Assembly: GCA_041393015.1 (NCBI GenBank)
Contig: JAWKKV010000006.1
Coordinates: 124,001 to 188,000, forward strand
Length of the DNA: 64,000 nt
Direction: 5' to 3'
Source: JAGQYH01 sp041393015
GTDB lineage: Bacteria; Bacteroidota; Bacteroidia; Chitinophagales; JADIYW01
Positions 18,715 to 27,933 of this stretch are shown one piece after another (within the stretch, counting starts at the first letter, position 1; the number at the start of each line of letters is the position of its first letter). Position numbers and translations under genes: made by a program. The notes beneath the pieces are model-generated. The model was not told the origin of the DNA, did not search any database, and worked only from the letters and a program-made list of their open reading frames with translations.

Positions 18715-19201
18715 TCTTATCCATCAACGTCCTCTGCGAGAGACATTGATTGGGAAAGAATACTTCTTTAACCACAAAGAGCACGAGGATGGCACAAATG
18801 TCACCAAGAAAAAAAATATTATAGTAGACTGAAACTTCTACTTCTCAGAATGTAAATACAAGTGATTGCCTTCTGTATCTTTAAACGCTTCACCTTGCTA
18901 TATAATTAGAAAATTCTGATTGACAGCAATCTGCAGACTGGTGGGTTTTAGTTTTATCAAAAGTTTGGTTATGAAATAAATCTAAATGGCAATCAAGCTT
19001 TCATAGTTACGTTGATTGGTATTGATTTTTTTGAAATGAAATGATAGGTATTTCCGCTTTAATAGTTTTGCCTTCGCAATACTTGCGCTCAAGTGTCAAG
19101 CTGAGGGGTTGATTTTTTGACTATTTTCTATTAAAATCAAAAAAAAATGCTGCCTTCGTTACTGGAAGACAGCATTTAGAATTGAAAAATATAAATTAGA
19201 T
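18715..19201. other. 487-bp gap holding gene relics and dispersed-repeat phrases
   Basis: Contains, in order: a phrase near 18769-18805 (ACCACAAAGAGCACGAGG) resembling a dispersed repeat remembered from many Bacteroidota; the 50-bp copy of the VOC gene 3' end at 18836-18885; and a short plus-strand open fragment (FYQKFGYEINLNG, about 18950-19040) that looks like the tail of a GNAT- or VOC-type gene. None is intact. It reads as a scar of duplication and deletion. Confidence 0.5.
18836..18885 (-). repeat. 50-bp direct repeat, 3' relic of a VOC paralogue
   Basis: Identical over 50 bp to 20112-20161, the last codons of the intact VOC gene (coding FKDTEGNHLYLHSEK and stop). Immediately upstream of the match the relic keeps a few different codons (QGEA), so it is a remnant of a related gene, not a simple copy. 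The two copies lie in the same orientation, 1276 bp apart, and bracket the lipoprotein gene at 19202-19801. Confidence 0.85.
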
Positions 19202-19801
19202 TTACTCAGCAATTTCTTGGAAGATAAAACTAGCATCGCCGGCATAGTAATCTGTTTCCGTATTAGTTGGAAATGTTTGGGTTGAGCCAGTTATCCAACT
19301 ATATCCATTTATTATAATATTATCAACCGTTATTGGGTAGGTAACATCTGACCCATCTGTTCGTTTTCTATTATACCAATCATTAGAATTCATGGTTATC
19401 TGATAATTTTTATCCATTTCCAAAACCAAAGGTGTTATAGCTTCTGTTACTGTAGTATTAGCAGTTTCTACATTTACAGTAACTGTTTTTAAGACAGTCT
19501 TAGAATCAAAATCCCAAATCGTTACCCTTAAAGTTGGGTTGGCTTCCGGTAAACGCGCAACAATAGCATTAATTTGACCATTTACAGTAGGTGTAAAGAA
19601 ATATCCAAATTCATAATTACTCGAATTATAAAATGTATCTACTGCTTCATCAAATCCTGAAACCTCTAAATAGCCTGCTAATGGATTTTCTTCAAGAAAA
19701 GTTACTGTGTCATCTCCACAATTAGTCATAGCAATAGGTAGGCAAAGTAATAATGCAATTTTAGTGTATTTTTTTACTGAATTTAAAATTGATGCTTTCA
19801 T
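19202..19801 (-). CDS. Hypothetical lipoprotein, DUF4082-like beta-sandwich
   Basis: 199 residues with a type II signal peptide (IALLLCLPIAMTNC, lipid-anchor Cys at residue 28). The mature part alternates beta strands and includes FGYFFTPTVNGQINAI, RVTIWDFDSKTVL and a late YYAGDASFIF, which is reminiscent of the DUF4082 / carbohydrate-associated beta-sandwich pattern. I do not recognise it with certainty. It is a probable outer- or inner-membrane-anchored surface protein. It lies between the 50-bp direct repeats, which suggests insertion or at least local rearrangement. Confidence 0.7.
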   Translation of the reverse strand: MKASILNSVKKYTKIALLLCLPIAMTNCGDDTVTFLEENPLAGYLEVSGFDEAVDTFYNSSNYEFGYFFTPTVNGQINAIVARLPEANPTLRVTIWDFDSKTVLKTVTVNVETANTTVTEAITPLVLEMDKNYQITMNSNDWYNRKRTDGSDVTYPITVDNIIINGYSWITGSTQTFPTNTETDYYAGDASFIFQEIAE

Positions 19802-19900
19802 ATTTTTTTGTTTTAATTTTTAAAATGTTTTGTCTAATGATTACTAATTACATGGCAATTGAGTTTGTTACCCTTACCAATAATTATTTTTTTAGAATTG

Positions 19901-19939
19901 CAAAAGTAAAATGAGTAACTGCATAGTATATATTATACT
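19901..19939 (-). promoter_or_regulatory. Candidate promoter and operator-like palindrome for the lipoprotein gene
   Basis: On the minus strand TACTTTTG (complement of 19901-19908) fits the TAnnTTTG -7 consensus followed by C. About 16 bp further upstream lies AGTATA-TAT-TATACT (19925-19939), a clean inverted repeat at a typical operator distance. The predicted leader would be about 95 nt. The remainder of the 312-bp gap (19802-20113) is AT-rich with nothing else recognised. Confidence 0.3.
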
Positions 19940-20111
19940 TATAGACTATTTGTTAATTTCTTAAAAAAGTAATGATACCAATGATCGTAGGAGTTTGAGC
20001 ACAACGGAAACTTCAATGTGCAATTTTTTAGCCGTTTCATGCCTTCGGCAGATAAATTTAACCAGATTCTAAATAGACATTAAACTAAATACAATATTTA
20101 TAAGTTTGAAT

Positions 20112-20161
20112 TTCTACTTCTCAGAATGTAAATACAAGTGATTGCCTTCTGTATCTTTAAA
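20112..20161 (-). repeat. 50-bp direct repeat, copy inside the VOC gene
   Basis: Second copy of the 50-bp repeat described at 18836-18885. It comprises the last 15 codons and the stop of the intact VOC gene plus 2 bp beyond it. Confidence 0.85.
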
Positions 20162-20497
20162 AACAGCCATATAGCCTACTTCTGGTGTTATTAATTCCTT
20201 ATATACTAAGACTTCGCCTCCGGCAGGAGTTACTCTTTCCAGAATAACTGAAAGATCGGGATTACCGTTGAAATATAACTTAGGACCTTTATTCGTTACC
20301 AAATAGCCTTCTCCTTTGCAGATAGCACCGCCGGTTACACCGTGATTTGACTCATATTTAAAATATCCCATAATCGCATCGCCCATTTCTTTTGTTTCCA
20401 TTTTAAAATCAAAAATGGCTTCGTAGAATTTTTTGGCTCTTTCAAAATCTACTACAGGAATTTCAAACCAGTTGATCAAATTAGATGCTTCACCCAT
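20114..20497 (-). CDS. VOC (glyoxalase/bleomycin-resistance superfamily) protein
   Basis: 127 residues, one vicinal-oxygen-chelate module pair: NWFEIPVVDFERAKKFYEAIF opens the first beta-alpha-beta-beta-beta unit, and GGEVLVYKELI ... FKDTEGNHLYLH closes the second with the Glu/His metal-site pattern. Members include glyoxalase I-like, dioxygenase and resistance proteins, and its substrate is unknown. The 3' 50 bp is repeated at 18836-18885. Confidence 0.85.
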   Translation of the reverse strand: MGEASNLINWFEIPVVDFERAKKFYEAIFDFKMETKEMGDAIMGYFKYESNHGVTGGAICKGEGYLVTNKGPKLYFNGNPDLSVILERVTPAGGEVLVYKELITPEVGYMAVFKDTEGNHLYLHSEK

Positions 20498-20556
20498 GAA
20501 TAAAATTATTTTTAAAGGATATTGTTAAAACAAAAGTTAAATCGCGCGATTGTTGC

Positions 20557-21558
20557 TTACTTCCCAAATCCGCCTAAATCAGGCATTTGCATTAAGTTGT
20601 AACCATCAGTACTTGTAATATTGGCCGGAATAGAACCTTCTTTAATGTTCTTCATTTCCATTGTAGAAACTTCACCCGATTTTTTATCCTTACTTACTGT
20701 TTTAATTGGCCAACCTTCAATTTGAGCAAATTTATCTTGATAGGAGTTGTTTCCGCCTTTAGTTTTCATATTCATAAAACCAAACATTTGCTCCATATCC
20801 AAATCAATCTTTTCTGTTACCCATGATTCTGATTCCATTTCATCATTAGAAGCCACTATTTTATAACAAGGATAACCATTTATAACTTTCGTTTCATTTT
20901 TATACACCTGAATGTTCATGTCTTCATAATCATTATCAGCATCCGTTTTTGATAAGTCTACAACAATGGTTTTCATTTTCATCACCATACCTACTTTATT
21001 TCCATCACTATTGGTTAAAATGGTCATCACACCTTTCTTTCTGTTGCTGATCATTCTACTTTCTACTTCTTTCCCATTCTCTTCCATTTTTGGGATAATG
21101 ACTACATCATACTTGTCTATATACCAACTCACCATGCCTTCATCTTTCACTTTCCCATTTTTTGTAGTGGTTATTTCCATATCAAAACTACCAATAAAAC
21201 TACTTGGCATAACTTCATCTAAATCAGGATAATCTTCAATTGTAACAGCACCACCGCCCATCATCTGCATATACTTTTCCATATCTGCTTGAGAAGGTTG
21301 TCCCTGCTGACTTGAATTTGAACTAGAATTTGAGCTTGAATTTGATTCTTTACCATCACCTTTTACACTCTCCTTAACCTTTTCCTCCGTTTTATCAACC
21401 GGTTTATCTACTGCGCTATTAATTGACTTATCAATTTTTTCATCCGCTTTATTTTCCAACTTATTAAGCACCTTATTTTTAAGCTTATTACCAAAACTTT
21501 GTGCATCAACACTAATTGTCATCAATACGCTTAAGGCTAGTATCAAAAATGTTTTCAT
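20557..21558 (-). CDS. DUF4412 domain secreted protein
   Basis: 333 residues. A signal peptide (FLILALSVLMTISVDA) is followed by a charged helical stretch rich in Lys/Glu/Asp (KLENKADEKIDKSIN) and a Ser/Asn/Gln low-complexity linker (about residues 74-88). DUF4412 begins near residue 115 (FIGSFDMEITTTKNGK) with KGVMTILT, NGYPCYKIVAS and SWVTEKIDLDMEQMFGF. The family is periplasmic or outer-membrane-associated and of unknown function, common in Bacteroidota. A TAAATTTG -7-like box lies about 33 bp upstream, inside the end of the neighbouring gene. No operon partner is obvious. Confidence 0.8.
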   Translation of the reverse strand: MKTFLILALSVLMTISVDAQSFGNKLKNKVLNKLENKADEKIDKSINSAVDKPVDKTEEKVKESVKGDGKESNSSSNSSSNSSQQGQPSQADMEKYMQMMGGGAVTIEDYPDLDEVMPSSFIGSFDMEITTTKNGKVKDEGMVSWYIDKYDVVIIPKMEENGKEVESRMISNRKKGVMTILTNSDGNKVGMVMKMKTIVVDLSKTDADNDYEDMNIQVYKNETKVINGYPCYKIVASNDEMESESWVTEKIDLDMEQMFGFMNMKTKGGNNSYQDKFAQIEGWPIKTVSKDKKSGEVSTMEMKNIKEGSIPANITSTDGYNLMQMPDLGGFGK

Positions 21559-21595
21559 AACTATTTTCTTTATTATAATTTTTTACAATTCAAAT

Positions 21596-22393
21596 TTACT
21601 CATTTATTTTAAAATGAGGAAGCAACGGTATGACTAAATAAAGGATTTCAAGTGTATTAATTCTTAAAGTGAAATAGATAGAAACACAAAAGAATACTAA
21701 GCATATCGCCAATAATTTATCTGCCTTAGTTGTTAATAATAAGGCAATAAATGACAGTTCCAATACGGATATTATCCAATAGCTTATATTAGCTATAGTT
21801 GAATGATTTGATAACCAACCACTTACTGTTTTACTAATATGATGATTTTCAAAGTAATGAAGATCTAGATGCTGATTGGCTAATATATCGACCATTTGAT
21901 TCGCATGCATTAATCCTCCATTTAAAATCTTAAACAAGGCTGCACTAAACATTAGATAAACCAGATAATATCTCGGTAGCTTCCAAACAAAAGAGAACAA
22001 TGCTTTCGAAAAACAAAAAGGCAAAAATACCATCGGAAAAATAACGCTCGTTTTGGTTAGTGTTCCTGTATAGGTTTGTTGTAAAAGATCTAAAAAAACG
22101 TAAAGCACTAAAAATGCAATACAATAATATTTGTGAGATTTAACAATGGAAGCAATTCCCAAAAAGACCAACACAACTTCCAAAACTATTAAGAGCACTT
22201 TTTGCTGAATAATCCACTTGGGAATACCTGTTAAATGAAAGAGCCAAAATGTATTATCTATGCTAACATCAAACAAAGGAGCATTGGCCAGCTGAAATGG
22301 CAACACACCATTGTACCATTTAAACGCCAATAGCATTAGCGTATAACCAATGACTATTTGTAACAACTGATGTCTCGATAGCTTATTCAACAT
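21596..22393 (-). CDS. Polytopic membrane protein, HTTM/DoxX-like
   Basis: 265 residues with about seven or eight hydrophobic helices starting at residue 12 (LQIVIGYTLMLLAFKWYNG). A polar segment between helices (HANQMVDILANQHLDLHYFENHH) is reminiscent of the conserved His-rich loop of HTTM (vitamin-K-dependent carboxylase-like) proteins, but similarity is weak. It is third in a compact operon (22389-22889 gene before it, overlap 11 bp), so it probably works with that protein, perhaps as a two-part membrane complex. Function unknown. Confidence 0.7.
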   Translation of the reverse strand: MLNKLSRHQLLQIVIGYTLMLLAFKWYNGVLPFQLANAPLFDVSIDNTFWLFHLTGIPKWIIQQKVLLIVLEVVLVFLGIASIVKSHKYYCIAFLVLYVFLDLLQQTYTGTLTKTSVIFPMVFLPFCFSKALFSFVWKLPRYYLVYLMFSAALFKILNGGLMHANQMVDILANQHLDLHYFENHHISKTVSGWLSNHSTIANISYWIISVLELSFIALLLTTKADKLLAICLVFFCVSIYFTLRINTLEILYLVIPLLPHFKINE

Positions 22394-22889
22394 TAATTAT
22401 GATTTGTTCTTTATAATTAAATCCAAAAGTATGATCTAAGGTGGTAGCATATACTTTTAGTTGCTCAACCGGTTTTTGAACTACTTGATCTTCAATATAC
22501 TTTTTTAACCATATTGGATAATCCTTTAATTCTTCTTGGGAAGTTCTTAGCAGTTGATCTGATCGCTTGGTAAATCGCTTGCCCAACCTTTGCTGCCTTG
22601 AGCTAAGGGCATTATCCCAGTAGTTTTTATCGTTCGTTATCAAATATTCATAGTTCTTCAATGTATTTACAATCATTCCTTCTTGAAGAATAGGCATTTT
22701 TACCAAATTCAGAGTATCATTATCCGCCACAATGGTATAGAGATTAGAATACTTTTTAGGTTGTTCCTTTCTAGAGTACATATCGTAAATCATAAAAGGA
22801 TAATTATGAACTCGTTTATAGATAAAAAAAGCTTGAACAAGGCAAAACACGGCAAAAATGAAGATCAATATTTTCTTTTGTTGTTCCAT
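22383..22889 (-). CDS. Hypothetical single-span membrane protein
   Basis: 168 residues with one N-terminal membrane helix (residues 6-25, ILIFIFAVFCLVQAFFIYK) and a soluble, Lys/Gln-rich domain ending in beta-like YATTLDHTFGFNYKEQIIINV. I do not recognise the family. Its start shares one base with the DUF456 stop (TAATG) and its end overlaps the HTTM-like gene by 11 bp, so all three are translated as a unit. Confidence 0.68.
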   Translation of the reverse strand: MEQQKKILIFIFAVFCLVQAFFIYKRVHNYPFMIYDMYSRKEQPKKYSNLYTIVADNDTLNLVKMPILQEGMIVNTLKNYEYLITNDKNYWDNALSSRQQRLGKRFTKRSDQLLRTSQEELKDYPIWLKKYIEDQVVQKPVEQLKVYATTLDHTFGFNYKEQIIINVE

Positions 22890-23398
22890 TAAAATATTGC
22901 TTGTATCATTTGAACCGTCATAATAATAGCCACTGCTAACTTTAAACCATTGCCGGCTAAAAATCCAATAAAAGATCCGAAGCCCGATTTAAAAGCAGTT
23001 TTAGTGTCCTTTCCGGCAATGAACTCTCCTATCATAGCACCAACAAACAATCCTAAAATCAAATTGAAAGGAAAAATGATATTGGCAGGCAAGAAAAACA
23101 ACCCAACCAACAGCCCTATAGTACTGCCCCAAATACCTTGTTTGCTACCGCCAAATTTCTTGGTTAGATAAATAGGCATCAAATTTTCAACAACTAATAC
23201 TGTAATCGTAACAGCTGTCATAATCCACAATAAATTTGGATTTTCAAACGCACGATTAGGCAGCCAATAATGCAAGCTAAACATGGCTCCTAAACTCAAC
23301 AAAGGTCCTGGAATAGGTGGCAATATAGAAAATACAATTCCGCTTACTGCTAACACAACAATTAGTAAATAAACTAAAACAGAAACCGTTATTTCCAT
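22889..23398 (-). CDS. DUF456 membrane protein
   Basis: 169 residues, four to five membrane helices, with the DUF456 hallmarks: VFSILPPIPGPLLSLGA after helix 1, then YLTKKFGGSKQGIWGSTIG, the Gly-rich GLFVGAMIGEFIAGKDTKTAFKSG segment and a final GFLAGNGLKLAVAIIMT helix. The glycine-zipper-like helices suggest a small oligomeric membrane protein; its activity is not known. It is the first gene of a three-gene overlapping operon read leftward, divergent from surE across 113 bp. Confidence 0.85.
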   Translation of the reverse strand: MEITVSVLVYLLIVVLAVSGIVFSILPPIPGPLLSLGAMFSLHYWLPNRAFENPNLLWIMTAVTITVLVVENLMPIYLTKKFGGSKQGIWGSTIGLLVGLFFLPANIIFPFNLILGLFVGAMIGEFIAGKDTKTAFKSGFGSFIGFLAGNGLKLAVAIIMTVQMIQAIF

Positions 23399-23511
23399 AT
23401 AATTCTACTCGCTTTTGGAAGTAAATTTAACAAAACCCTTCATCAATATTTGACTAATAGATAATATCGTATATAAAAGAAGCACAAGTGTATCTACTAC
23501 ATTTGCAATAG

Positions 23512-24297
23512 ATGGCAAAACGTCCGGTAATATTAGTTACAAATGATGATGGTATTATAGCGCCAGGCATAAGAGCCTTGGTGGAAGCTATGAAAAACAT
23601 TGGGGAAGTGGTGGTAGTTGCACCCGATAGTCCACAGTCAGGCATGGGTCATGCCATAACGTTGAACAACCCACTAAGAATTAATAAAGTAGATATTTTT
23701 AAAGGCGTTAGAGCCTACCAATGCTCTGGTACACCGGCAGATTGCGTAAAGATTGGCATCGATAAAATTTTACATAAACAACCTGATCTTTGTGTAAGTG
23801 GTATCAATCACGGTTCAAACTCTTCTATTAACGTTATTTACTCTGGAACAATGTCTGCTGCTATGGAAGCTGCCATCAGTGGTATCAAAGCAGTTGGCTT
23901 TTCATTATTAAACGGCTCATTAGATGCTGATATGAGAGCGGCAGGATTAGTGGCAGAAAAAGTCGCTCGTCAAGTTTTACAACATGGTATTCCAAGAGGA
24001 TCGTTGTTAAATGTAAATATTCCGAACAAGCCAATTGAGGAGATTAAAGGCTATAAAGTGGCAAGGCAAGCAGTGGCCAAATGGATTGAGGAATTTGATG
24101 AAAGGAAAGACCCAAGAGGTACAGAATATTATTGGTTAACCGGTAGGTTTGTGAATTTTGATAATGGAGAAGATACTGACGAATGGGCTTTGCAAAACGA
24201 TTATGTGTCTATTGTTCCCGTTCAGTACGATTTAACAAATCACCACGCTATTCGTTACATCAATAAAAATTGGAAGTTGAATGTCCACGAAAAATAG
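23512..24297 (+). CDS. surE: 5'/3'-nucleotidase SurE
   Basis: 261 residues. It dephosphorylates nucleoside monophosphates and short polyphosphates. The metal-binding N-terminus is ILVTNDDGIIAPG (two Asp); VAPDSPQSGMGHAIT, CSGTPADCVKIG, SGINHGSNSSINVIYSGTMSAAMEA and the C-terminal IVPVQYDLTNH are all present. A TACATTTG box at 23498-23505, 6 bp before the ATG, could give a nearly leaderless mRNA. The gene overlaps the next small membrane gene by 17 bp, and lpxB follows, an order seen in other Bacteroidota as far as I recall. Confidence 0.95.
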   Translation: MAKRPVILVTNDDGIIAPGIRALVEAMKNIGEVVVVAPDSPQSGMGHAITLNNPLRINKVDIFKGVRAYQCSGTPADCVKIGIDKILHKQPDLCVSGINHGSNSSINVIYSGTMSAAMEAAISGIKAVGFSLLNGSLDADMRAAGLVAEKVARQVLQHGIPRGSLLNVNIPNKPIEEIKGYKVARQAVAKWIEEFDERKDPRGTEYYWLTGRFVNFDNGEDTDEWALQNDYVSIVPVQYDLTNHHAIRYINKNWKLNVHEK

Positions 24298-24601
24298 CCG
24301 ATTAGATAATATGAAATTAGGCATCACTATTGGTGCACTTGCCCCTTTTTTAGGGGTATTTCTCTATTATTATGTTCATCAGGCATTACCATCAGAGCGT
24401 ATTTCCGGTTTAACATACGATGATTATTTAACCATGCTTAGAAAGCCTAGAGTTCTATCTACAGTGCTTCGAGCATCGTTATTAATGAATTTGGGTGCTT
24501 TCTTTTTAGCGTTAAATTTTGAGTTAACCAATGTTTCAAAAGGGATTATAGGCATGACGCTATTCTACGGTTTTTTAATTGTTTACTTACATTTTGCATA
24601 G
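24281..24601 (+). CDS. Small membrane protein between surE and lpxB
   Basis: 106 residues, three predicted helices: LGITIGALAPFLGVFLYYYV (12-31), SLLMNLGAFFLALNFEL (65-82) and GMTLFYGFLIVYLHFA at the C-terminus. Between the first two lies a polar loop with SGLTYDDYLTMLRKPRVLS. The family is unrecognised but plausibly conserved with its neighbours. It overlaps surE by 17 bp and its stop is directly followed by the lpxB ATG (no gap), so expression is coupled. An envelope role is suggested by lpxB only. Confidence 0.75.
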   Translation: MSTKNSRLDNMKLGITIGALAPFLGVFLYYYVHQALPSERISGLTYDDYLTMLRKPRVLSTVLRASLLMNLGAFFLALNFELTNVSKGIIGMTLFYGFLIVYLHFA

Positions 24602-25711
24602 ATGCGTTACTATATTATAGCAGGCGAACGATCGGGCGACCTTCATGGGAGCAATTTGGTGAGACATCTCAGCCAAATGGATCAGCAAGCGGAGTTTAGA
24701 GGCGTTGGTGGCAAAAGAATGCAGAACGAAAATGTGGTAATTGCCAAAAATTCTAATGAACTATCATTTATGGGTTTTTGGGAAGTAGCTAAAAATCTAC
24801 GTAAAATTTTAAGAGCTTTTAGATTTATCCATAGAGACATTAAGCTTTATCATCCTGATACTATAATTCTTATTGACTTTCCCGGTTTTAACTTGCGTAT
24901 TGCCAAATGGGCGAAAAAGAAAGGCTACAAAGTAATTTATTATATATCACCACAAGTTTGGGCATGGAAATCAGAACGAGTTTTACAAATTGAAGCTTAT
25001 ACCGATAAGCTCATCACTATTCTTCCATTTGAGCAACAATTTTATGCTCAACACGGATTAACGGTAGATAGAGTGCCACATCCAAGTGTTGAAGAAATTA
25101 GTAATGAAAAAAACAAACCGGCAGATGTTGCGGTAACGAATATTAGCGACAAACCCATTATTGCTTTATTGCCCGGAAGCCGAAAACAAGAGATAAAGCA
25201 CATTTTGTCTACAATGTCTTCTATTGCTAAATATTTCCCTGATTATCAATTTGTAGTAGCTGGGATAAGTGAAATTAAGTTAGATTTTTACGAAAAGCAT
25301 ATTTCTACAGATTGGATCAAAGTGGTGCACGACAAAACCTATGATCTTTTAAAAGTGGCTACTGCTGCCATTGTTACATCGGGAACGGCTACTTTAGAAA
25401 CAGCCTTGTTTAATGTTCCTCAAGTAGTTTGTTATAAAGGCAATCGTTTCTCTTATTTTATGGCGAAAAGGTTGGTAAAAATAGATTTCATTTCATTGGT
25501 GAACCTCATTTTAAACAAACCATTGGTGAAAGAGTTAATCCAAGGAGAGTTAACTGAAATGAATTTAAAAGACGAGTTGACTAAGATCTTACCCGGCTCA
25601 AAGAAAAGACTAGAAATTGAAGAAGGTTATAAAGAAATGGAAAGTCTCTTGGGTGATGAATCTGGCTCACATAAAGCAGCGCAATTAATTTATGAGAGTT
25701 TTGTGGAATAA
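24602..25711 (+). CDS. lpxB: Lipid-A-disaccharide synthase
   Basis: GT19 glycosyltransferase that joins 2,3-diacylglucosamine-1-phosphate to UDP-2,3-diacylglucosamine, on the inner-membrane cytoplasmic face. 369 residues. Signatures: AGERSGDLHGSNLV at the N-terminus, GVGGKRM, LIDFPGFNLRIAKWAKK, YYISPQVWAWKSERV, LPGSRKQEIK and the sugar-nucleotide site TSGTATLETALFNVPQVVCYK. The last gene of surE-small-lpxB; a rho-independent terminator follows at once. Confidence 0.96.
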   Translation: MRYYIIAGERSGDLHGSNLVRHLSQMDQQAEFRGVGGKRMQNENVVIAKNSNELSFMGFWEVAKNLRKILRAFRFIHRDIKLYHPDTIILIDFPGFNLRIAKWAKKKGYKVIYYISPQVWAWKSERVLQIEAYTDKLITILPFEQQFYAQHGLTVDRVPHPSVEEISNEKNKPADVAVTNISDKPIIALLPGSRKQEIKHILSTMSSIAKYFPDYQFVVAGISEIKLDFYEKHISTDWIKVVHDKTYDLLKVATAAIVTSGTATLETALFNVPQVVCYKGNRFSYFMAKRLVKIDFISLVNLILNKPLVKELIQGELTEMNLKDELTKILPGSKKRLEIEEGYKEMESLLGDESGSHKAAQLIYESFVE

Positions 25712-25712
25712 A

Positions 25713-25734
25713 AAAACCCGCTTTCACGGGTTTT
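25713..25734 (+). terminator. Rho-independent terminator after lpxB
   Basis: Stem AAAACCCG / CGGGTTTT with loop CTTTCA, followed by T-rich sequence, 2 bp after the lpxB stop. The A-run on the other side would also let it act on leftward transcripts. Confidence 0.9.
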
Positions 25735-25940
25735 CATTTATTGCTTTGTTTATGGCTTCAATCAATTAAAAAGCTAATCCTTTTGGGAATTTAATTAAAT
25801 AATTTCAGAAAAATATCTACGAAATTAAAAATTTACATTTATGAAAATTATTTTTTAATGATACAATTAGAACCTGTAAAGAATAAGTTTTATCCCATTA
25901 TATTTACTATCAATTGATATTGATACATCCTCACTATATA

Positions 25941-27276
25941 TCAATCGAGTTGAATAGTATATTTTAGAGCACCAGTCAAATTAGTACTATGAACTTCATA
26001 ATTGATCGTTTTTTCGAAAAAATTGATTACATCTAATGAAGGATGTTTATATCCATTCTCACCAACTGAAATAACGGAGGTGTTATGTCTTTTTCTTAAC
26101 CTCCAAAATGTTTGTTCAAATTTCCTTTTGATCCATGATGTGGAATCTGGCATAATATCAATTTATCATTTGCCAATCTCCCAGATTTTTTTTTACCAAT
26201 TCTTGATAGAGTACTTGATTCTGCATCAAGTTAATATTGATGCATTTTCATTATATATTTTAAAACTGTAGACAACCAATTTGCATTAGGATTACCACTA
26301 TCTTCTTCATCAAATGGATATTTTACTCCGAATATTTTATCAGTCTCTATTGATGATGGGAAAGAATTTCTAATGTAAACTCTTCTCTAGTGGAATTTTA
26401 AATTTGGATTATCATCTATTGAATATATATTCTTCATTATCTCTCATATCTCTTAATAAAGATAAATTAAACAATTCCTCTTCAGCAAATATTCTGTAGT
26501 TTTAAAAAATTTGATTTACTTGAGATGTATGTAAAATTTATCAATCCAATTTTTTAGTCCTACAGTAATTTAATAGTTTCTAAACCGAAGTGATCCATAT
26601 GCGGATGAGAAAGAATCTAAATCTATTCATTTGTTTTTTCTATAATGTAATTAGAACTGGATTATAGATTTATATAGTTACAATCATAACAGTAATTTAA
26701 ATTTCATTATCATACCATTCTAAAATAACTGAATCTCCTTGCCCTACATTTTTAATGAAATCTTTACCACCAGAAAGTTTATTATCTAAGTTACTATCAC
26801 TAATGAATCAATTATATTTTTGTTTAAATAATTCTGGTTGCACTATACCTTCTCTGAATAAACATCGATTCTTGAAGAACCGTTTAAGTCGAATTTTAAC
26901 AATTACCTTTTTTGGTCTTTATATTGTCTATATGATCAAACAGATACTTAGGGTACTTTCTATGTTCAAAAATTTTAGCTCCAATATCAACTAAACAATC
27001 TACAAAAACAAAATCATTATTAATGTTAACTATGTTACCTTGTATGTTCTCTGAAATATCCCATTCTTCTTTAAGAATTGTTCCACGATGACTAATAAAT
27101 TACCTAGGAATTGCTTGATGAATCAATTCTTTCGAATTCAATTGTTCAATGAGGCGAATAATTTAATAATTTTTCATTTTTTCATTCACTTGAGTTGAAA
27201 TCAATTTTAACTTGATTTGCTGAAAATCTACGAATCCAGACACATTGTACTTGTGGTTACTTAAAAGTTCTTGCAT
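25941..27276 (-). pseudogene. Decayed ComEC-like metallo-beta-lactamase-fold hydrolase with unknown N-terminal domain
   Basis: Reconstructed by stitching frames on the minus strand. The start is MQELLSNHKYNVSGF at 27276. An unknown N-terminal part includes HRGTILKEEWDI and FVDCLVDIGAKIFEHRKYP. Next come three diagnostic motifs of the ComEC-type MBL family: NVGQGDS (26730-26750), the metal motif HPHMDH (26590-26607) and PHHGS (about 26130-26143), and then ISVGENGYKHPS. The C-terminus ends IQLD at 25941. At least six stops or frameshifts interrupt it, including nonsense changes (TGA, TAA, TAG) as well as small deletions. The intact protein would have had about 440 residues. Its 5' end overlaps the preceding decayed gene by 16 bp. 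Role unknown; operonic MBL hydrolases of this type occur in accessory and defence loci. Confidence 0.8.
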
Positions 27277-27928
27277 ATTTTACTAATTGACTCATTTGAT
27301 TCTTTAACCATACTTACAAAATCATAAAAATTAAAATCATTTTTATGTTTTAGTTGTTTATATTCTATTAATATACCATGAAAATCTGCTTCTTTAAGCT
27401 TGCTTATATCTAAAGAACTAATCATCTTTTGTTAGTTCTTTAGTCAAAATATTATTGCAATATTGTTTCACCACCAACTTCATCTTTATTAATTAACTTA
27501 TTCCAAATCAGTGATTTGATTCATTGTATTTCTAATTGGCTCTGGAATTGAAACTTTCGCAATAACAGAAGCTAAACTATTCATATCTGAATCTATTTTT
27601 TTGACGTGTGATACAGCAAATAGAACATTTTGAACCAAACAAACTCATCTAACTCTTTCAATTTTTCAAAATATATAAATGAATCAAATGGAAATTCATT
27701 GTAAAAAATTAATATCTCCTTGTCCTCTTATTAAATTCTCCCAACTTACTATTGAATAATTATCTCCTAAATTTATGTTATTCGCTCATTTAATGTGTTT
27801 TCATTTTCAACGCCAATACTTTGACCTAACCTAACAAATGGCGATAAAAGTTTCCTAACAATCTGAGAAAAGTTTAAAATATGATTATATCTAATTTCAA
27901 ACTGAAAAACAGGAATAATAGTGTCCAT
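27261..27928 (-). pseudogene. Decayed first gene of the MBL operon, family unknown
   Basis: Start MDTIIPVFQFEIRYNH at 27928. Stitched pieces continue with FSQIVRKLLSPF, NYSIVSWENLIRGQGD, VSHVKKIDSDMNSLAS, IAKVSIPEPIRNTMNQ and FNFYDFVSMVKESNES before the stop at 27261-27263. At least three frameshifts or stops break it. The intact length would be about 222 residues. I do not recognise the family. The 16-bp overlap with the decayed MBL gene shows the two once formed an operon. Confidence 0.65.
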
Positions 27929-27933
27929 TTTTA

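Noticed and set aside
26002..26994. Two plus-strand open frames of 79-89 codons in the degraded tract
   Set aside because: They are the reverse of the decayed MBL gene, which has recognisable motifs on the minus strand.
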